Of a stretch of 64,000 nt of DNA, positions 11,104 through 22,674 are shown piece after piece (position 1 is the stretch's first letter; the number at the start of each line of letters is the position of its first letter). The stretch spans positions 1,674,001 to 1,738,000 of the forward strand of contig JAOWBW010000112.1 of NCBI GenBank assembly GCA_026119855.1. Direction: 5' to 3'. This DNA is from Campanula takesimana. Taxonomy: Eukaryota > Streptophyta > Magnoliopsida > Asterales > Campanulaceae. The notes beneath the pieces were generated by a model. It made no database searches. It was given only the letters and a program-made list of their open reading frames with translations, and was not told where the DNA came from. The position numbers and the translations under genes were made by a program.

Positions 11104-12538
11104 ATGGTTTTAGATCTTGAAAGAGATAGGAACTCTGATATTGAATAGGTTGGATTCTCATATATTACGATTTTGAGCGGTTAGGAAAACTAAGCTTTCT
11201 TTGAGGACAACTAGTTGCATTTGGTGTTGAGAATTTGGGGAATATAAGCCTAACGGATTTGTGAGATGGAATTAAGATAGAATTTGAGGATGAGTTCCTT
11301 CTAAGGAGAAAATTTTTAGGATTTTAAGTAGTGATTATTTAATTTTTGGAACATTTATAAGAAATGGTTGTATTGGGCCAGTGGGGATTGCAAGAAGAAT
11401 GATGATTATTTAGGTCTTTAGAGTAAGAAATATTTCGGGTTGGTCGTTCTCGGGATGGGACGAGAGACGGCGACAGGTTACTGAAAATAGTGGAATTTAC
11501 ATATGAATATGGAATGATGTTAAGGGGAATGATAGTAGAGAAAGTATTAAGTAGCACAATAATTGTAACTGGGAGTTGTACGAGCTCAATTATGGAATTT
11601 CTTGGTAGAGCTCCGGTTTTTATGAATTATTGGTGACTCGATTTTAGTTCTTTTGAGCTATAACCGTTGAGATTAAGAATGTAGGATATGGTTGACCACT
11701 AGACTTGGACATAAGTAGTGCACCGAGTTGTATAGTATGATTGATTGGTATTCAATTTTTGGGATGTGAGTACTTGTGGTATACCCATAATTATAATTTC
11801 ATGAACTGTCTCTAGGCTTGGATTGGGTCTTTGACTTTAGTGGGTTGATTTATGAGTGTGACATTGACGTCGAGTCTTTGTCTACATGTTGTTTGACTAG
11901 GCATAGTACTAGAGTTGTTAGGTTAGTCCAATTGGGGTTAGATGGTTTAAGAATAGAGAGTGCGAGTCTTTAAAGACTTAAGCACGTCTAATTTTTTGTG
12001 TCGTGCTATATAGGCATGTTTGCCTTTATTCTTTGGTCTTCGTGGAGGTGTATTCATTACTAAGAGACTGCGGGATTGCTAAAGGTAGTTATAAGAAACT
12101 CGATAGAGTTGTGGGCGGTAACACCCTAGAAGTTATGCGTTGATGTAGTAATATCACCTATACGGGACTTTGATTTGATAAGTAGTATGGTCGGGTTTCT
12201 ATGTGTTATGTATTTTCTGCTCACCACTATGGTGGTGCATAATTCTATGTTCGTATGCTTGATCTTGTATAGGAGCATAATAGATCTATATATGATATTT
12301 ATGTTCTGCATTAGAAGTATGGAAACTGTTATCACAAAGTAGTGTTTAGTGGTTAGTTTACGTGATTGGTATTGGGATGTCTACACCAAAACTGGAGGAC
12401 GTATTCATTCTTTGTGAGATCTTAGATATATTTTCTACTGAATAGTATATAGTACTTAAGGAGAAACTTGGGTTAGATTGAGGGGTTATGGCGCAATGAT
12501 ACAGTGTTGGTATCTAGATCAATATCCTTACGTCATCG

Positions 12539-12658
12539 GCTGAGTTAAGAGAGTTGAAAGTTCAACTTGAGAAATTACTTGATGAGAAATTTATCACGTT
12601 TAGGATATCTTCGTGGAGTGCATCAGTTTTGTTTGACATGAAGAAATATAAAAATTGA
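12539..12658 (+). pseudogene. Ty3/Gypsy reverse-transcriptase N-terminal fragment
   Basis: The frame reads AELRELKVQLEKLLDEKFI, then a serine-rich stretch SSWSASVLFDMKK before a stop. This corresponds to the family signature (AELKELKxQLxxLLxKGFIxPSxSPWGAPVLFVKKK). Only this stretch, which precedes the catalytic aspartates, is legible. Confidence 0.75.
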
Positions 12659-14321
12659 TTGGGTAATATTAAGCATTTAGGATATGTTACATTGGAAGCT
12701 AGCATTGAGTTTTAAGGCGTTTTGAGTTCAAGTTATGGTTTGTGGCGATTGAAATCTTTGGTTTAGGATAGAGAGCCTCATTTAACCGATTTGAAATTCC
12801 TCTTATGTACCATTGGCAGAATTTATTGGTTCATAGGTTTATGACTAAGGGTTTTGACTCAAGATGGGTTATCGCATTAAATGAAAAGGGTCTGTTTTGA
12901 AATTTTGATGGAATAATTATTTTATCTTCGAAGTATTGGTTTAATTTGATAGTAGTTATTGATAACTGGTTAAATGGCTTATCCTTAAGTAATTGTTATG
13001 GAGTGAGCACCGGATGCATCGTAGACCTCTAGTTATTTGATAAGTAAGTTTTATCTTGAAGGATTAAATTTATTAAATTGGGAGTCATACTTTTGGATTC
13101 TAGAGGATGAAATCCATTGGATCGAGAAATTTTGTTTTGTGCTAGTTATCATCATGTGATCATTTTAGTACATGAATGGAGTTGAGTTATAGCAATATGA
13201 GCATATTGGGAAAGTTATAAGCATTTAAGATGGTAGACGCGTTAAGTTTAGCGGACTAAGCACATTTAATAAACCGAAAGATATTAAGGGCATTCTTGGG
13301 TTGAAGAGTGGTAAATAAGTTGAGTATATATAGTTGGGTCAATTAAGAAATACTATGTTTGTTTTGGGTTAATTGATATTTGATGTTTGCTAATTGGATC
13401 ATTATGTTAGTAATATTAAAGGGCAAAGGTACTATTGGGATAGTAAATATAAATGTCAAAGACTAAGTTTGGATTGACCATTGAAGATTAAAATTGTTAA
13501 TTTCTTTTGAGTATGTAAGCAAGGGTTGTTAACCTAAATTGGAATTTAGAGGAAATCTTTTGAAGGTAAAATTTAGATTGTTTTGTTTCTTTAATGGATT
13601 AATAGAGTATATGGAATTGTTTTGGTTTCAAAGGTTGGAATAGTGCAGTGATATTATTATAATATGGATGGATTTAGGTGGACATTTTGTATTAGAATTT
13701 TGGGCTTACACTGTACCATTGGTTTAAGGTGTTAACTAAAGAAAGGACACTATACTTGAAATCCTTGGAGATAGTCACTTCAATAAAAAAATTTGGGAAG
13801 AAGAATTTCTTTAGCTTTTCACAGTTTAAGGAGTTGATTTAGCTTGTCATGGTTTACGCTTAAGTAATGTTATTGTTTTAGATTTCTGGGAAGCAAGACT
13901 AAGTGTACGACTTACTAGTGGAAGTATCTTTGCAATGCAATTCAGGTTATGAATAATACAAGTTTGTGATACCTCGAGAATTATGTCTTAGGAACAATTC
14001 GGATTCTTTGATTCTGGGTACGAATTTTAATTAGTAGTTGAGCTAGTGATTGCAGAAGGTCAAGTATGGAAAATTATCATGTTGTAAGTATTATTTAAGG
14101 TTACTTTATTGAGGTTTAGAATGTGTAAATTGGTGACATATCCGGACTTCAGGTTCGTAAAATAGAGATCTTAAGTATGAGTGAGAGATTTTTTGTCTAA
14201 AAGGAATTACCTTAGCAGTCCTCAAAATGGTTTAACGGAAAGAATTAGGATTCCTGGTTGTATCGGGTGATTGACACCAAAGTTCAAAAGAGAGAAATAG
14301 AATATCCCACTTGTTTGAGTA

Positions 14322-14453
14322 GTGTGGAGGAATCATAGCGTGGAGGAATCAACTTGGGAACTTCGGGAGGAGATGGAGCGGAAATATCCATGGTTGTTTG
14401 ATCATATTGGTAAGTATCAAAATTCGGGTCGAATTTTCTTTAAAGGGGAGTGA
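14322..14453 (+). pseudogene. Gypsy integrase C-terminal end
   Basis: The frame VWRNHSVEESTWELREEM followed by ERKYPWLF and a TGA just after the purine tract matches the C-terminal end of chromovirus pol (W.. EEATWE.EEEM...YP.LF). It directly precedes the 3' LTR, as expected. Confidence 0.8.
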
Positions 14454-14454
14454 T

Positions 14455-16630
14455 TGTAACGACCCCAAAACCCGGCACTAATTTTAAAAATAAATTTAAC
14501 TTGTGTGTGTTCTTTATGTGCTTATTATTTCTTATTTGCATTATTTATTTGACTATTTGTGTTAGTTTTAATTGATTAAATTAATAAGTGAGGCAGTAGA
14601 TTTACTAAGATAGAACTTGAGGGATTTTGGTGAAAACTAGAGCTTGGGGGTTTAAGAGTTTGTAGTGCAATTAGAAGGGTTCTAGTGAAAAAATTGAGAA
14701 AAGCTTAACTTGATCATTTTCTCCCTCCCCTCTCTTCCAGTCAACCCAATCACCATTTCTTCTAACTTCCCAAAAGAAAAATTGGTTTTGCTCTCCATGG
14801 AAGAAGGTAAGAGTTCTTCCCCAAATTGATTTTCTTTCTTTTCAATTTCTCTTCCATTTTAAAATCTAAATATACCAAAATGTTCAGGGTGTTGAGTAGA
14901 GCATTTCCATCCGATTAGAATCTAGTTTTATTGATAATTTCTTCGGAGTAGGTAGGTAAGTTACTATTCCCCTCTTTAATTTTAAAATGTTCATATATAT
15001 ATTGCATGGTGTACTTGTTGGGTGATTGTTGCTTCTTGATGTTATTTGAGAAAATTGATGTTTGTGATGTTTTTGAACCTAGTTGGTAGTATTGTGTTGA
15101 AAGATAAAGAAAGGTTGTTGTGTGGGTGAGCTTGTTACAGCTGGGTTTTGGGTGATGCTTGGTATGTTTGTACCTTAGGCTTAGGATGTAGGTACCCTTG
15201 TTCACAAACCCAGGAAATCTGCAAAAATGGCTGAATCGCGCAAGGGGGTGCGCGCACCTTTTGGGAGGGGGCGTGCGCACCCTTATACCCCCCTTTTGTC
15301 ACTTTTCCTTCTGATCAAAGGGGCGCGCGCACCCTTTTTGGAGGGGGCGCGCGCACCCTCTTTTTCTGCAATTTGTCCGTTTTACGTTCAATCTTCCGGA
15401 GGCCATAACTTCTTCGTCCGGATTCCGTTTTGGGCGTGTAAACTATCGTTGGAAAGATATTTTCGAATACTATGCAATGGTTATGTTGGATGTATAATTA
15501 TCTAGAAATATAAAATGGTTCTGTTCGACTTGATTAGGTTCAAGGAGTGGCTAGGCTTTGGGTTTTACCTTATGGTACTCCGATAGGTGTTTTAGGGTAC
15601 GAAAGTATAGGAATGGTCCGTATGTGATCGAGTTTAAGATATGTATCCGTGTGGAGTTAAATGGGTGCTGTGATTATCCTTGTGATGCAATTGTGGGATT
15701 TCCTACTTTGAAATCCTTTGTGTTGAGATTGTTTATATTGCACAATGTTATTGAGCGCTTTATGAGCAAAGTTTATCATCTTCATGATGTGTTTGGCATG
15801 ATTCCCTCTTTTGGAATTATGTACTGTTTGTGCAATAGTTTAGAAAAGTCCAGCTGGTATATGTGTATCGGGCAATGGTTGAAAGTTATAATGGCACCCG
15901 AGTCAAGTCCATTATAAGGTTTGTCCATTGGTTTCCCATTTTTAACCCCCTTCCTTTGGGCCATAGGTTGGGCATTTTGGGATATGACATTGTGTCATTT
16001 TCCCCCCGTTGTTGTTTTGATTGTTTGGTTCCGGAACCCCTGTTTCATTTATTGAAGATGTTTGTTGATGCGGTTTATTGAAGCTTCAGAGATTATATCC
16101 TTATGGAAAACCTTGACTCAGTATCCTTTGTAATGTGTTTAATTCTGCTGCGTGATTATGTGCTACTTGTTTATTATCTTTTATGTTGTTATGCATATTG
16201 CCATGCCATGTAGTTGCATTAGTAACTTACTGAGATTTATTCTCACCCCTTTCCTTTCAAACTTGTTTTCCTTAACCCCCCCCCCAGGAAGCAAGTGATA
16301 GTTCGTTGTGAGATCGTATGCGGCTGAGATTCTTCGAACAGGTTGTCTACTTTTGGGGTAGTTGCTCTACGGAGCATTTATGTATTTTTGTTATGAGGAC
16401 GTTGGTTGTAGCGAGTTACTTAAACTCTGTATTTTGGGTAGTATTGTATTATATTTGTGGAGTAGAGTTGTATGCATAACTCTCATAGGTTGTTTAATAT
16501 TATGACAGTTAGTCGATTAAGTGAATTTAATATATATTTATACAGGCTTCGGTATCAGGGTTGATTTTTAGCAAGGATAACGCGCCTGGTTCGAGGTACC
16601 AAATAGGACCCCGGAACTCGGGGCGTTACA
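14455..16630 (+). repeat. Gypsy-1 3' LTR
   Basis: 2176 bp from TGTAACGACCCC to GGGGCGTTACA, followed by the AATCT duplication. Its last ~250 bp (from about 16378) have no counterpart in the 5' LTR. Confidence 0.85.
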
Positions 16631-16715
16631 AATCTGCTGCTGTCTGACCATCTGTCGTGGCAGTTGACTGTTCATCTGGTCTGTCAACTGACCTCACAAG
16701 TGTTAAATCTGCAGA

Positions 16716-17729
16716 TTATTTTGTACTCTTCTGTTCAGATTCATCATTAATCTGTTCAGGCTCCCAAGTGCAACTTGTAATACAATTCACAACACCATTG
16801 ACAATAAGATTAGGAGCACTATCAGAAATTGAGTTAAAACATGAATGATTTTCAACCAACTTGTAACAATGATCAGAGGATGTTACACCTTTCAAAACAC
16901 ATCTGTTTGAATCATCGAAGACCTCACAGATCTTCTTATCAAACTTGATATGTAGATCATCATCACACAATTGGCTTATGCTAATTAGGTTTGCCTTTAA
17001 CCTATCAACATGCAAGACATTATGCAAACTAGGCAAATCATTAACATTTAGTGTACCTTTGCCAATTACCTCACCTTGAGCACCTCCACCAAAATTGACT
17101 TTTCCACCTTTAAAGGCTTCATAGTCTTTGAAATGCTCAAGAGAGCCAGTCATGTGGCGGGAGCAGCCACTGTCAAAGTACCAGGCTCCTTCCACACAAC
17201 TCTTGAAGGAGGTAAACACCACTTAACACTTTAGAGTGTCCTTTCTTACCCATGTGGCTTTTGGAGCAGACTGCAGTTGACTGGGCAGTTGTGACTCCAA
17301 CTGTGCCCACAACTGTCCTGTCAGGTGGCCGCTGTTCTTCTCAAAGCCAAGTTCCTGGTTCAACTTATAACAAAATGGACGTATATGTCCAGGGGCAAAA
17401 CAATGGTGACACACGTATCTCTTTTTTCTATTTCTTCTATTTTTGTGAGGAGACACGTGATTAGCATTAAATCTCTCATTGCTTTTCGAAGTGCCCTCAC
17501 CTTCCTTAACAAAAATTGGATCTCCATAGCCTAAACTTGATTTTCCTTGGTTCCCGATGTTTAGAACCTCTTCAAATTTAGCCTTGCCATTGCTAAGTTT
17601 ATTGAGTGTAATGGTTTCTTTTTCAAGATTGCTTTTATATTTCTCACACTCATTGTCTTTTTTGGTAAGCATGACTTCTAACTTAGATAGAGTCCTTTTG
17701 AGAATCATTTTCACTTGACAACCTCTCAT
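16716..17729 (-). pseudogene. Copia-1 gag zinc knuckle and protease
   Basis: Two minus-strand frames in the same phase (17223-17729 and 16716-17222) are separated by one TAA stop. The first carries a CCHC knuckle, CHHCFAPGHIRPFC. The second carries the aspartic protease motif WYFDSGCSRHMTG and the downstream block LISISQLCDDDLHIKFDK typical of Copia polyproteins. The frame ends at 16716, and no integrase sequence follows before the Gypsy insertion point. The fold and catalytic D-S-G are visible but the chain is interrupted. Confidence 0.85.
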
Positions 17730-18487
17730 TCTCCGACTTTAATTTTAGATTATCAGAGGTGAGTTTTTCATTTACCTTCTTGAACTCCTTGAGTTGTTCC
17801 ATTCGTTTGGACCAGTCTGTAAACAACTCAACGTATGTATTGTGCAGGTCCTCATACGTGGCACTATCCTCTTCTTCCTGTGAGGATTGTTCAGATTCTC
17901 CTGTAGTTGTAGCATTCAAACAGGTATACACATCAGTGTCAGTTGTGCAGTCAGTTGACAACACATCTTCACTATCAGAAAGTGAAAACTCCGATGAACG
18001 TAAAAATGACAGATTTGTTGTCTGATCGTCATTATCAGAGTCACTTAGAGTAGCAGACAAACTCATCCCTCTCTTTTTTTAGTGTGTTAGCACGCTCATT
18101 GCCATAGTGTCCAAATCCTAGACACGCCCTACACTGAATAGATTCAATCGGCGTTTTGCTTTCAGAAAATTGATTTTTCACACCAAGGGTTAATTCATAA
18201 ATGGTTAAGACCCCAATAAGTTGGTCAACACTTAGAGTCTCGACATCATAAAATTCCTTTACCAAATAGATTATCAGGTTGAATCTTTCTGGCAGGGATC
18301 TTAATATTTTGCTTACGAGTCTAGCATTAGAGATTGATTCCCCTAACACATATAACTCATTTGCAATATTTATCAATTTAGAAGAAAAATCATTGATGGT
18401 TTCATTCTCTTCCATTCTCATATTTTCAAACACAATTATTAAAACTTTAAACTTGGTCTGTTGACAGTCCATTATGGCTACTTTCAA
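17683..18487 (-). pseudogene. Copia-1 gag (UBN2-type) C-terminal part
   Basis: The frame at 18041-18487 contains the retrotransposon gag block FENMRMEENETINDFSSKLI..NELYVLGESIS..LVSKILRSLPERF. A frameshift near 18050 leads into 17683-18066, a coiled-coil-like acidic stretch, and another shift leads into the knuckle frame. The first ~100 residues of gag are missing: only ~28 bp separate the primer-binding site from this block, so the leader and gag start were deleted. Confidence 0.8.
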
Positions 18488-18514
18488 AAGATCGATCTCA
18501 GTATGTCGAGACGA

Positions 18515-18527
18515 GGCTCTGGTGCCA
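18515..18527 (-). other. Primer-binding site of Copia-1
   Basis: On the minus strand the sequence just inside the LTR reads TGGCACCAGAGCC, a variant of the initiator tRNA-Met site TGGTATCAGAGCC. Confidence 0.7.
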
Positions 18528-18530
18528 AAT

Positions 18531-19182
18531 TGAATGAAATATGCAGCTAGGACTGTTCTGGAAAACAGCCACTTGAGAGTACAGTTGTGCTCACAAGTGT
18601 CAAGACAGTTGTCCTGTCAACTGTCAACGGACAGAAACTCAGAAAAACACAGAAACGCAGCGGAATAATTAAAACAGAGATTAAACACTTCAGCAAGAAT
18701 TTACTTACTGAAAAACTTTCATTAATAAAGATCTTGCAGAATACAAGATTATGAAAGAAACAAAAACAACGAAAAGATTAAATATGTTCTAGATCTCTAG
18801 AATAAATGAAAACACTCAAACACCTTGAAGTCTTGATGAACAAGAACTTCAAGAACACAAGGACTCTTTCACAAACGAAATTAACACTCTCTGAATCTCA
18901 GAATCCGTAATGAATAATGGTCGGCTCCCTCTTCTTTTATAGCCGCTCCATTCCTTGTTTGGTGAGAGACCTACATTACTAAAATACAAAAGAGATAACT
19001 ACCAAAGATAAACATTAGTAAGTTAGTCAACTAAATCATAATAATAATAAATAACCCAAATTAAACTATTCCTAAATAATTACAACTAATTCCTAAAATA
19101 ACTGAACTCTAAATATATACAATAAATAAATCAGAATCACAAATATACAAAATAAAATATAAGAGTATTTCATACTCTTTCA
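18531..19182 (-). repeat. Copia-1 5' LTR
   Basis: 652 bp, partner of 5706-6357, followed by the GACCG target duplication at 19183-19187. Confidence 0.9.
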
Positions 19183-19187
19183 GACCG

Positions 19188-19299
19188 GTGAAAAAAAACC
19201 GAAAAAAACATTTAGGGACAAAGATATAATCAAAATGGACACTCATTTTGGGACAAAAATATCCTGAAAATTGACACTCATTTTAGGACAAAGAGAGTA
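19188..19299. mobile_element. Stowaway MITE (family A), right half
   Basis: It continues the element begun at 5571 (GTGAAAAAAAACCG.. to AAGAGAGTA). Joined across Copia-1 with one GACCG removed, it aligns along its full length with the 33885-34145 copy. Confidence 0.85.
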
Positions 19300-19554
19300 A
19301 CAAATTAGTGTCAATTTCCATGACAAAAAATGTAAAAAGTGTTATTTGTAAATCACTTATGGATTTATTGATTAATAACAGGTTTGAGAATTTCAATTTC
19401 ATTGGTTAATAAAAAATATATATAATGCTATCTCTTTGAAACGCAGTAACAAAACATAAACATAATGCTACTTTATAGTTTTTGTTTCTACATTACCATA
19501 TGCTACTTCAGTCCCAGTTTAACGTCATCTTCAACTAGACGTGTCCAAATCTCC

Positions 19555-19765
19555 ACCGGAACCGGCTAACCGGCGGTTAACCGGCCGGTCAAAACCGGCC
19601 AACCGGTTAACCGGCCAACCGTTTCGGATGTTAACAGGATGGGGCCGGTCCGGTTAAGGTTAGAGATTCCACCAACCGGTAAACCGGCGGTTATAACCGT
19701 CGGTTAAGTAACCGGTTGGACCGGCGGTTATAACCGGCGGTCGGACCGGCGGTTAAACCGGCTAA
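19555..19765. repeat. hAT left subterminal GGTTAACCGG repeats
   Basis: About 200 bp built of variants of GGTTAACCGG and CCGGCGGTTATAACCG, spaced irregularly and largely palindromic. In hAT elements such arrays bind transposase; that role is inferred here. Confidence 0.7.
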
Positions 19766-20133
19766 ATGCATTATGCACCTGATTTTTCCAGAAATGACAG
19801 TGTGGCCCCTCCCAACGGCTAGTTGACCAGAAAGGTCCAAAACGGCTAGTTTGTCAGTTTTTGGCCGTTACTTTTCTGACCAAAAACGGCTATAATGCAG
19901 AAAATAAAATAAAAAAAGTTTTTTTCAGTTTTTTGATGCTATAAATATCCCCTCCCTCCTCCCAATCTTTTCCATTCTACCCTACCTACTTCTCTCCATA
20001 TTTCTCTCTCTACTCTTCAAAGACTCCAGTTAATTTTTAAATTTCAGTTAGTTTCCAGTCAGTTATTTAACAGATTCCAGTTAGTTTCCAGATTCCTGTC
20101 AGTTTTTTAACGAATTCCAGTCAATTTTTTAAC

Positions 20134-20500
20134 GGTTCCAGTTAGTTTATCAGTTTTCAGTTAGTTTTTTTCAGACTTCCAGTCAGTTTTTAACGGTTCC
20201 AGTTAGTTTATCAGTTTTCAGTTAATTTTTTCAGATTTCCAGTCAGTTTTTTAACGGTTCCAGTTAGTTTATCAGTTTTCAGTTAATTTTTTCAGATTTG
20301 CAGTCATTTTTTAACGGTTCCAGTTAGTTTTATCAGTTTTCAGTTTTTTTTTTCAGATTTTCAGTCAGTTTTTTAAGGTTCCAGTTAGTTTGTCAGTTTT
20401 TAGGTAATTTTTTCCAGTTTTCCAGTCAGTTTTTAACGGTTCCAGTCAATTTTTTAACGGTTCCAGTCAATTTTTTAACGGTTCCAGTCAGTTTTTTGAC
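20134..20500 (+). repeat. ~60-bp minisatellite in the hAT 5' region
   Basis: Five tandem units begin GGTTCCAGTTAGTTT and end CAGTCAGTTTTTTAAC (60-61 bp each), followed by three short 21-bp units of GGTTCCAGTCAATTTTTTAAC type. Looser versions extend from about 20027 to 20540. The block sits between the TATA box and the transposase frame. Confidence 0.8.
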
Positions 20501-20571
20501 ATTTTCCAGTTAAATTTCAAGATTTCAGTTAGTTTGAACCACCCCATTCTGCGGAAAATATTTGTAGAAAG

Positions 20572-21963
20572 TTGCACGGCGTTTTGGCAAAGTATGGTCT
20601 TATTCAAAAAATATTCACTATTTCATTCGACAACGCTAGTGCTAATACCGCTAGTATACCGGAGTTGAAGCTTATTTGTCAACCGTCACTTGGGGGTAAG
20701 TTTTTTCATATAAGATGTTTATGTCATATAATTAATTTATGTGTTAAAGACGGTTTGGATGCGTTGGAGACATATGTTACACCCATTAGAGATGCTCTCT
20801 TTTTTATTGCAAAAAAAAATAGAATTACAAGAAAATGGATCAATTTTTTGAAAAGTAAGGGTTTAAATGAAAAATATTTTTCTATGGATGTTCCGACTAG
20901 GTGGAATTCCACCTATACAATGTTAAAGGATGGTTTTGAGTATAAAGAGCTTCTCATGGAATTTTTTCTTCATTTGGGTACGGACATCCCTTTATTTGCT
21001 TATCATTGGAACGCTTGCATTAATTTATGCCAATTATTAAAGATTTTCTTTACCGCTACCGAGGCTTTGTCGGGAGTTTATTATCCAACTTCTTTTTTGG
21101 TACTTGAGCAATGTGGTGCAATTGTTCGAAGTTTTAACATGCTAGCAAGTTGCGACGTTTTGGGCCCAAGCATTATTGAAATGAGGGTAAAGTGGCTAAA
21201 ATATTTTGATACTATTCCGTCTCTATTTTTGGTTGCAAAATTATTTGATCCCCGTGTTACATTGGACAACCTAGAGGCGATAGTAAAGTTTTATTATTAG
21301 AATTTATACCCAAATGGGGACGGAGTACATGAAAGCCCGGCGATTATTGTTCAAAATACAAAACAAGATTTGGTGACTCTTTATAATGAGTATAATGCAA
21401 AGTATGGAAATCCTTCTCAACAACAACAAGAACCCTCATATACTAATCAAGATATTGCTACACAAGAAGATGGTGGGCTCACTTTCAATCCATATGGATT
21501 TTTTGACGACTTGTTTTCCTCAAAACGTCCTAGAATGGCTTCTTCTTCTTCTTCTTCTTCTTCTTCTTCTTCTTCTTCCATTCCTTACGAGTTGGAATTA
21601 TATTTCAACTCCAATTTTGATTATGTACAAAACACTTCAAATAATTCTAAATTTGACGTTTTGAGGTGGTGGGCACAAAGGCATGAAAGTTATCCCATAC
21701 TCTCTTTAATTGCAAAAGAAGTCTTAGCCGCTCCCGCTTCAACGGTGGCGGTCGAATCGACATTTAGCGTGGGAGGAAATGTTTTGGATCCAAGACGTTC
21801 CCAACTAACGGTTGATAATTTGGAAAATTAACTCTTACTTGGTGATTGGATTAGAGCGGAAAAGAGAGAGCAAGATATGCCTTATGAAGATGATATACAA
21901 GATCCACGATATCAATACGACTTGGAAGGGTCTACGGGAAGTTCGGAAGGGGAAGGCAAATAG
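20572..21963 (+). pseudogene. hAT transposase, catalytic core and C-terminal dimerisation domain
   Basis: The first frame (20572-21300) has FDNASANTASI, RCLCHIINLCVKDGLD and DVPTRWNSTYTML, the conserved blocks around the catalytic residues of RICESLEEPER-type transposases. After a TAG (21298-21300) the same phase resumes at 21370-21831 with a poly-Ser run from (TCT)n and the dimerisation block WWAQRHESYPILSLIAKEVL..STVAVESTFSVGG..LDPRRSQL. A TAA (21829-21831) then interrupts, and the last ~43 codons (GDWIRAEKREQDMPYEDD) run to a stop at 21963. The N-terminal third, including the BED finger, is absent from this frame but occurs downstream at 22675-22872. Confidence 0.85.
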
Positions 21964-22674
21964 AAAGTTTTTATATTTTTAATGTTTACAATAGTTTTAT
22001 TTTAGTTTCATTGTAATAGTTAAGTTGAGGTAAAAGTTCCATTATGTCCTCCCTTAATTATAAAAGGGCAAGGTTTGGTTGTCCCCCTCTTTGTATTTTT
22101 AAAAAGCTCAAAAAAAAATCTTTTGGGTTTCAATTTAAATGCTAACATATTTTTAAAGATTTTTGAAAAAAATAATTACATTTTACAAGTTTATTAACTT
22201 TCTATCCCAAAAAAAAAAAGCTTAAATATAATTTTTTTCGTTGGGCCAAACCCAAACCAAAGGAAAAATGCCCAAGGCCCAAGCATATTAACCTAGCGGC
22301 CCAGTAGGCTGTCGGCCCACCACTCCTCCAGCTCGGGCCTCCAGCCCGCCAACCGCCCAAGCCCAGCCCAGTCCAAAAAAGACCCAGCCCAGCCCTTTTT
22401 TTTTTGAATTTTCTGAGTTTCTGTTCTGCACATTGTGGTCCACCACTTTGAATTATGTCAGTTTGGTCCCCCAACGGCTATTTTTTAACTTGGCTGAGAA
22501 TTTCCATCAATTTAAATATAAATACCCCCTCCCTCCTCACTATTTTTTCACACTACTACCTCACAAACCCTTTCTCTACAATATAAATCTTTCTCTACAA
22601 TCAAACATCCCCAAGTTTATTACTTTTTTCGTTAACTTTCTAACGAAATTGCTTCCAATTCAAACAATGAGAGG

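Larger units (their letters stand above)
11104..14454 (+). pseudogene. Gypsy-1 interior, heavily decayed
   Basis: About 3.35 kb with stops in all frames. Apart from the reverse-transcriptase and integrase fragments listed separately, nothing is recognisable. The short interior and the missing gag/protease point to large deletions or a non-autonomous parent. Confidence 0.6.
8508..16630 (+). mobile_element. Gypsy-1: long-LTR chromovirus-type relic nested in Copia-1
   Basis: The element runs from TGTAACGACCCC to GGGGCGTTACA and is flanked by the exact 5-bp duplication AATCT (8503-8507, 16631-16635). A TGGTATCAGAGCT primer-binding site (11091-11103) and a purine tract (AAAGGGGAG, 14443-14450) place it on the plus strand. 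The LTRs exceed 2 kb while the interior is only about 3.4 kb. Fragments of reverse transcriptase (12539-12658) and an integrase C-terminal end (14322-14453) remain; no gag or protease was recognised. Long LTRs and the integrase tail suggest the Tekay/Del clade of chromoviruses (inference). The left LTR carries a 462-bp duplication, and the 3' ends of the two LTRs do not match. Confidence 0.85.
5706..19182 (-). mobile_element. Copia-1: LTR retrotransposon, defective, interrupted by a Gypsy element
   Basis: Two 652-bp LTRs (5706-6357, 18531-19182) begin TG and end CA and are flanked by the 5-bp duplication GACCG (5701-5705, 19183-19187). The primer-binding site next to the right LTR and the purine-rich tract next to the left LTR (6358-6373, read in reverse) put the element on the minus strand. 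What remains of its coding region is the C-terminal part of gag, a protease, and the last part of ribonuclease H. Integrase and nearly all reverse transcriptase are absent, and 8508-16630 is a later Gypsy insertion. By eye the LTRs differ at about 16 positions (about 2.5%). The gag and protease style resembles the SIRE/Maximus group, tentatively. It could only move with proteins supplied by another element. Confidence 0.9.
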
